Positions 60,602 to 64,000 of a stretch of 64,000 nucleotides of DNA are shown one piece after another. Below the pieces are notes generated by a model. That model did not search any database and was not told where the DNA came from. It saw only the letters and a program-made list of their open reading frames with translations. Numbering within the stretch: the stretch's first letter is position 1; each line of letters begins with the position of its first letter. Where the stretch lies: the NCBI RefSeq assembly GCF_024519285.1, contig NZ_JAMZCY010000010.1, positions 186,001 to 250,000 on the forward strand, in the 5' to 3' direction. Source of the DNA: Cohnella sp. WQ 127256. Lineage in GTDB: Bacteria > Bacillota > Bacilli > Paenibacillales > Paenibacillaceae. The translations under genes were made by a program, and so were the position numbers.

Positions 60602-63600
60602 GTGAAGAAGGCAACAAAACGAGTTTGGAAGTTGAAATCACGGATTTTAACGTGGATGCTGATTATCAGCATGGTGGTGACGTCACTACCGGTGCAGCAG
60701 GCGACAGCGGCCGAACTGCCGGTACAACAGACGATAACGCCCGAGCTTCTGGCAGCAGCCGAACCAAGCGGATTCCAGGACGTTAGACCAACGGACTGGT
60801 TCTATGATGCAGCCGCCTATGTCCAGAAGAATGGTATATTCAGCGGAACGGGTGGCGGTCTCTTCTCGCCCAAGGGAACGATGACGCGCGCCATGTATGT
60901 GACGGCGCTTGGACGAATGGCGGGCGTGGATGTAAGCGAATATTCCGCCTCGACCTTTACCGATGTGCAGGCGGGGATTTGGTATGCGCCATATGTAGCG
61001 TGGGCGGTCAAGAAAGGGATTGCCGACGGAACGGGCGGTCGGAACTTTTCTCCGGATGCAACCGTATCCAGAGAGCAGATGGCGACGCTGATTTTGCGGT
61101 ATTTTGAAAGCTATCAGATTCCCTATCAAACTAGCAATCGCTTAACTACGAAGCCGAGCGATCTCGCGAACGTTTCTTCCTGGGCGGCTGACGCGGTCGT
61201 CAAGCTGTGGCAAGCAGGTTTGTTCGCCGGGGATAGCAATGGCAACTTCAACCCGCATGGACAAGCGTCTCGTGCGGAAGCGGCTGCTCTCTTTATGCGC
61301 ATCAACGCGGTTGTGGAGGCGTGGGCTAATCAGAATCAAGAGACACCGACACCGACACCGACACCAACGCCGACACCAACGCCGATACCGACACCTGGAC
61401 CCGGCGGGGTCGGGGGCGGCGGTGGCTCAGGCAGCGGCGGAAGCGGCGGCAACAACGGCGGCAATATCAATGACTCTCAGCATTTAATTACGTTCGAGAG
61501 CAACGGAGGTACTGCGGTTACTAGCCAGACGGTGAACGAAGGCGCTAAGGTTGCGGCACCTAGCGCACCGACGAAGAACGGTTATGTGTTCAGCGGCTGG
61601 TACAGCGATAGCGACTTGACGATCGCATACGACTTCACAACAGCTGTGGTGAAGGGTAATATCACTTTGTATGCAAAATGGTCGATTGACAAAAAAAATA
61701 GCTATACGGTAAAGTTCATCAGCAACGGTGGTACGGGAGTGGTTGACCAGACGGTGGAAGAAGGCGCCGTGGCTGCGGCACCCGACGCCCCAACGCGGGC
61801 AGGTTATACGTTCGGCGGCTGGTACAGCGATAGCAACTTGATAAGCTACTACGGTTTTACGGCAGCGGTTACGGGCAACATTACGTTGTATGCCAAGTGG
61901 CTTGCCGACTACACGGTGAGCTTTGACAGTAAAGGAGGCTCGGCGGTAGCTGCCCAAACGGTACGAGGAGGGGAAGCGCTGAGTAAACTGCCTGCCCCGG
62001 CGAAGGAAGGGTATATTTTCCAAGGGTGGTTTAGGGACAGCGATTTATCGCTCATCTTCGCGGAAGGCAGTTCCGTTACCGCGGATACGAAGTTGTATGC
62101 GAAGTATATAGATAGCGTGAGTAATTCCGTACAGAGCAATCCCAGCTACTCTGTGATGGATGTCGCTCCGGGCTTCACCATCGCTGTCCTCGATGAGACC
62201 GGTAGTCTGACCGAGTCTGAGGTAAAAGCGGGGATGGCGTTCGAGGAAACCTCTAACCCTGATTTCGCGGGGATTACCGTCACCGGCGGGAACGGTCTCT
62301 TCACGGTAGCGTCCGCAGCCGATGACGGTCTGTTCACAGAAGGCAACACCTATCAACTGACGTTGACGGACGACAATCTGTCTTTCCAAGATCAAGATGC
62401 AACGACGAGCATCTATGTTTTTAGCGTTGCCAAGGAAGAAGTCATGAACATTGCGCTCAATCCGAATATGAAATATCTGCCCTTCGCGGATGTCACGGAT
62501 ATGATGATGAATGGCGCGGATGTAGGTTCGCCTGCGATTCCGGTAATCACGACGACGGTGGGCGGCAGCGAGACCGGTCTCGCCGCGGCGAATGCGAGCA
62601 GCGGAACGTTCACGTATACCGGAATCCTCGAGCTTCAAGTTGGCGATACCGTCGCCATCTATGAAGGGGTTCGCCCCGATCGTCGCACGTTAGAAACAAC
62701 CGGTGAAGAAGATGGCGATGTCGCCTATGTCCAAATCACAGCGGTGAGCGGTACAACCTACACCTATGGTCACGCGGATGCCAAGCAAGTGTTGTTCAGG
62801 CCGGATGTTCTGCCTGTGAGCGTAGAGGCGGATACGGACAAAGACCCGGACAACGACTCCATCACGGTAGCGCACACCGCGATGAACTACAGCGACAGTC
62901 TGTATGCGCCGCTAGGTTTGGATGAACTCACCACCGTCGATGTGGGCGATTTTATCGCTTTCTATGAGGGTGAATTTGGCGGAAAGGAAGCCAGAGTAAT
63001 CGGTTATGGACGCATTACGTCGATCACGCCCGACGCAGAGATGGATATCATTACTTATACCGATGCTACAGAGGAAGATATCGTGCATGTCTTCGACGTC
63101 TATCAGAAGCAGAAGATTGACGGCAGTCAGTTGTTGTCGGATGAGGAGATTGCGTACCTCGAGGATCAAATTAAGCAGCAAGCGATAGCCAGCGGATTCG
63201 TCGATAAAGCGGCGAATTATCTATCTACCCTGGCCATGGAGACGGAAGCATTCAAGTCACAGATGGAAGTGAGAATGCTATCGGCCTCCAAAGGGAGCAA
63301 AGTCAGTGTGGAGAATCTGACCGTCGTGCCTTCACTTGGTACGAAGGTGAAGAATATTGCCGGACAAACCTCCGGAGTCAGCGCTTCGCTTCAAATAGGA
63401 GCCGATATTGTCATACGGATCCATGAAGAAAGCGACCTTGTCATTCATATGACCGGTACATTCCTTCAAGAGATCAGCTTGAATCTCAGCGTCAATGGGG
63501 AGACGCATTGGGATGAGGTATGCGTCTGGGTTCTCTGCATACCCTACCCGAGTGACTATCGTGTCACCGCTGATCTGGATACCTATACGTATACCGGGAT

Positions 63601-64000
63601 CAACATTACGGCGAAGATGGCCACCGTCGAACACGATAAGCTGCAGGATGCGCTGGATGACTGGGATAAAGCAGCTACTGGCGGCAAGCTAGGCAATATT
63701 CGTGACATCGCGACAGAGATGAAAGCGTTAATCGACGGTGTGCAAGATACGTCAGTAGACTCGGCGGTATTGAAGGCACAGTATCAAGAGATGATGGAGA
63801 ACGATACGGAGTGGGTTCCGTTAATCAAGATAAAGCTCTTCGAGAAGAAGGTGCGCTTGCTTAAAGGTCTCATTGAAATCCAATTTACAGCGGAGTTCGT
63901 TGTCAGCGCCAAAGTAAACTTGACGATCGGGACCGATTTCAACTATACGACGGCTAAGCGCTACTCGGCTACCGTGCGCGTGCTTAGTTTCACAGGCACG
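60602..64000 (+). CDS. Giant SLH / InlB-type B-repeat surface protein 2 (runs off window)
   Basis: An uninterrupted frame of 1133 codons from GTG 60602 to the window end, with no stop; AAGGGATGAA lies upstream. It is a paralogue of giant protein 1. Signal peptide (about 1-37, ATAAE), three SLH repeats (about 55-235; MTRAMYVTALGRMAGV, VSREQMATLILRYF, ASRAEAAALFMRIN), a (Thr-Pro)n and Gly-rich linker, and three N-terminal B-repeats (about 297-510) where giant 1 has two. The homologous unique region follows (NPSYSVMDVAPGFTIAV, DATEEDIVHVFDVYQ, IGADIVIRIHEESDL). The B-repeat array and C-terminus lie beyond the window. Its promoter element and partner regulator are duplicated with it. Confidence 0.9.
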   Translation, partial: MKKATKRVWKLKSRILTWMLIISMVVTSLPVQQATAAELPVQQTITPELLAAAEPSGFQDVRPTDWFYDAAAYVQKNGIFSGTGGGLFSPKGTMTRAMYVTALGRMAGVDVSEYSASTFTDVQAGIWYAPYVAWAVKKGIADGTGGRNFSPDATVSREQMATLILRYFESYQIPYQTSNRLTTKPSDLANVSSWAADAVVKLWQAGLFAGDSNGNFNPHGQASRAEAAALFMRINAVVEAWANQNQETPTPTPTPTPTPTPIPTPGPGGVGGGGGSGSGGSGGNNGGNINDSQHLITFESNGGTAVTSQTVNEGAKVAAPSAPTKNGYVFSGWYSDSDLTIAYDFTTAVVKGNITLYAKWSIDKKNSYTVKFISNGGTGVVDQTVEEGAVAAAPDAPTRAGYTFGGWYSDSNLISYYGFTAAVTGNITLYAKWLADYTVSFDSKGGSAVAAQTVRGGEALSKLPAPAKEGYIFQGWFRDSDLSLIFAEGSSVTADTKLYAKYIDSVSNSVQSNPSYSVMDVAPGFTIAVLDETGSLTESEVKAGMAFEETSNPDFAGITVTGGNGLFTVASAADDGLFTEGNTYQLTLTDDNLSFQDQDATTSIYVFSVAKEEVMNIALNPNMKYLPFADVTDMMMNGADVGSPAIPVITTTVGGSETGLAAANASSGTFTYTGILELQVGDTVAIYEGVRPDRRTLETTGEEDGDVAYVQITAVSGTTYTYGHADAKQVLFRPDVLPVSVEADTDKDPDNDSITVAHTAMNYSDSLYAPLGLDELTTVDVGDFIAFYEGEFGGKEARVIGYGRITSITPDAEMDIITYTDATEEDIVHVFDVYQKQKIDGSQLLSDEEIAYLEDQIKQQAIASGFVDKAANYLSTLAMETEAFKSQMEVRMLSASKGSKVSVENLTVVPSLGTKVKNIAGQTSGVSASLQIGADIVIRIHEESDLVIHMTGTFLQEISLNLSVNGETHWDEVCVWVLCIPYPSDYRVTADLDTYTYTGINITAKMATVEHDKLQDALDDWDKAATGGKLGNIRDIATEMKALIDGVQDTSVDSAVLKAQYQEMMENDTEWVPLIKIKLFEKKVRLLKGLIEIQFTAEFVVSAKVNLTIGTDFNYTTAKRYSATVRVLSFTGT

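Overview
The window reads as the chromosome of a Paenibacillus-like endospore-forming Firmicute (family Paenibacillaceae). This rests on the low-to-mid GC coding style, the purL-purF-purM-purN-purH-purD order, AGGAGG-type ribosome binding sites with frequent GTG and TTG starts, a YesM/YesN-controlled Lpl-type sugar importer, a BclB-like exosporium domain, and six SLH-domain surface proteins. No rRNA, tRNA or CRISPR array was seen.

Region 1 (1-7.3 kb) is the distal half of the de novo purine operon, entering inside purL. It has two palindromic gaps, before purM and before purD. Region 2 (7.3-18.3 kb) is chromosomal housekeeping and envelope material: a 39-residue membrane peptide, an SLH-anchored class A beta-lactamase-fold protein, an alpha/beta hydrolase, a methyltransferase relic, two VTT/DedA membrane proteins around an LCP ligase, a DUF3048 lipoprotein, a DUF47-Pit phosphate uptake pair, a DUF1861 protein, a basic-tailed protein and a YerC/TrpR-like regulator. 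Region 3 (18.3-25.7 kb) is a carbohydrate importer (two permeases and a binding lipoprotein, no ATPase) behind a YesM-type kinase and a YesN-type regulator. Region 4 (25.7-34.1 kb) holds a CbiX-like chelatase, a translationally coupled diacylglycerol kinase and rlmCD pair, relics of a rhamnosidase and a sensor kinase, a chimeric collagen-like exosporium protein, and an oxidoreductase plus ECF41 sigma factor operon carrying an ECF41-type promoter.

Region 5 (34.1-64 kb) is the accessory part: a cell-surface display locus. It holds a 1255-residue SLH protein, an intact 7TMR-DISM histidine kinase, a 1482-residue YVTN propeller/SLH protein, an 868-residue FN3/SLH protein, and two copies of the pair OmpR-type regulator plus giant SLH/InlB-repeat protein (the second runs off the window). 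Relics lie between them: a third giant-gene tail, broken regulator and kinase fragments, a dead mazEF pair and an IS66 transposase scrap.

The main observation is a 58-60 bp upstream element found six times in region 5. It precedes both OmpR-type regulator genes and four of the SLH surface genes. A 16-bp box sits exactly 29 bp before an extended -10 in every copy. The relics at 45.6 kb and just after the kinase gene preserve a kinase-regulator-element-surface-gene order. I infer that one two-component module, amplified and scrambled by recombination, controls the surface proteins and its own regulators. That control is a hypothesis from sequence layout only.
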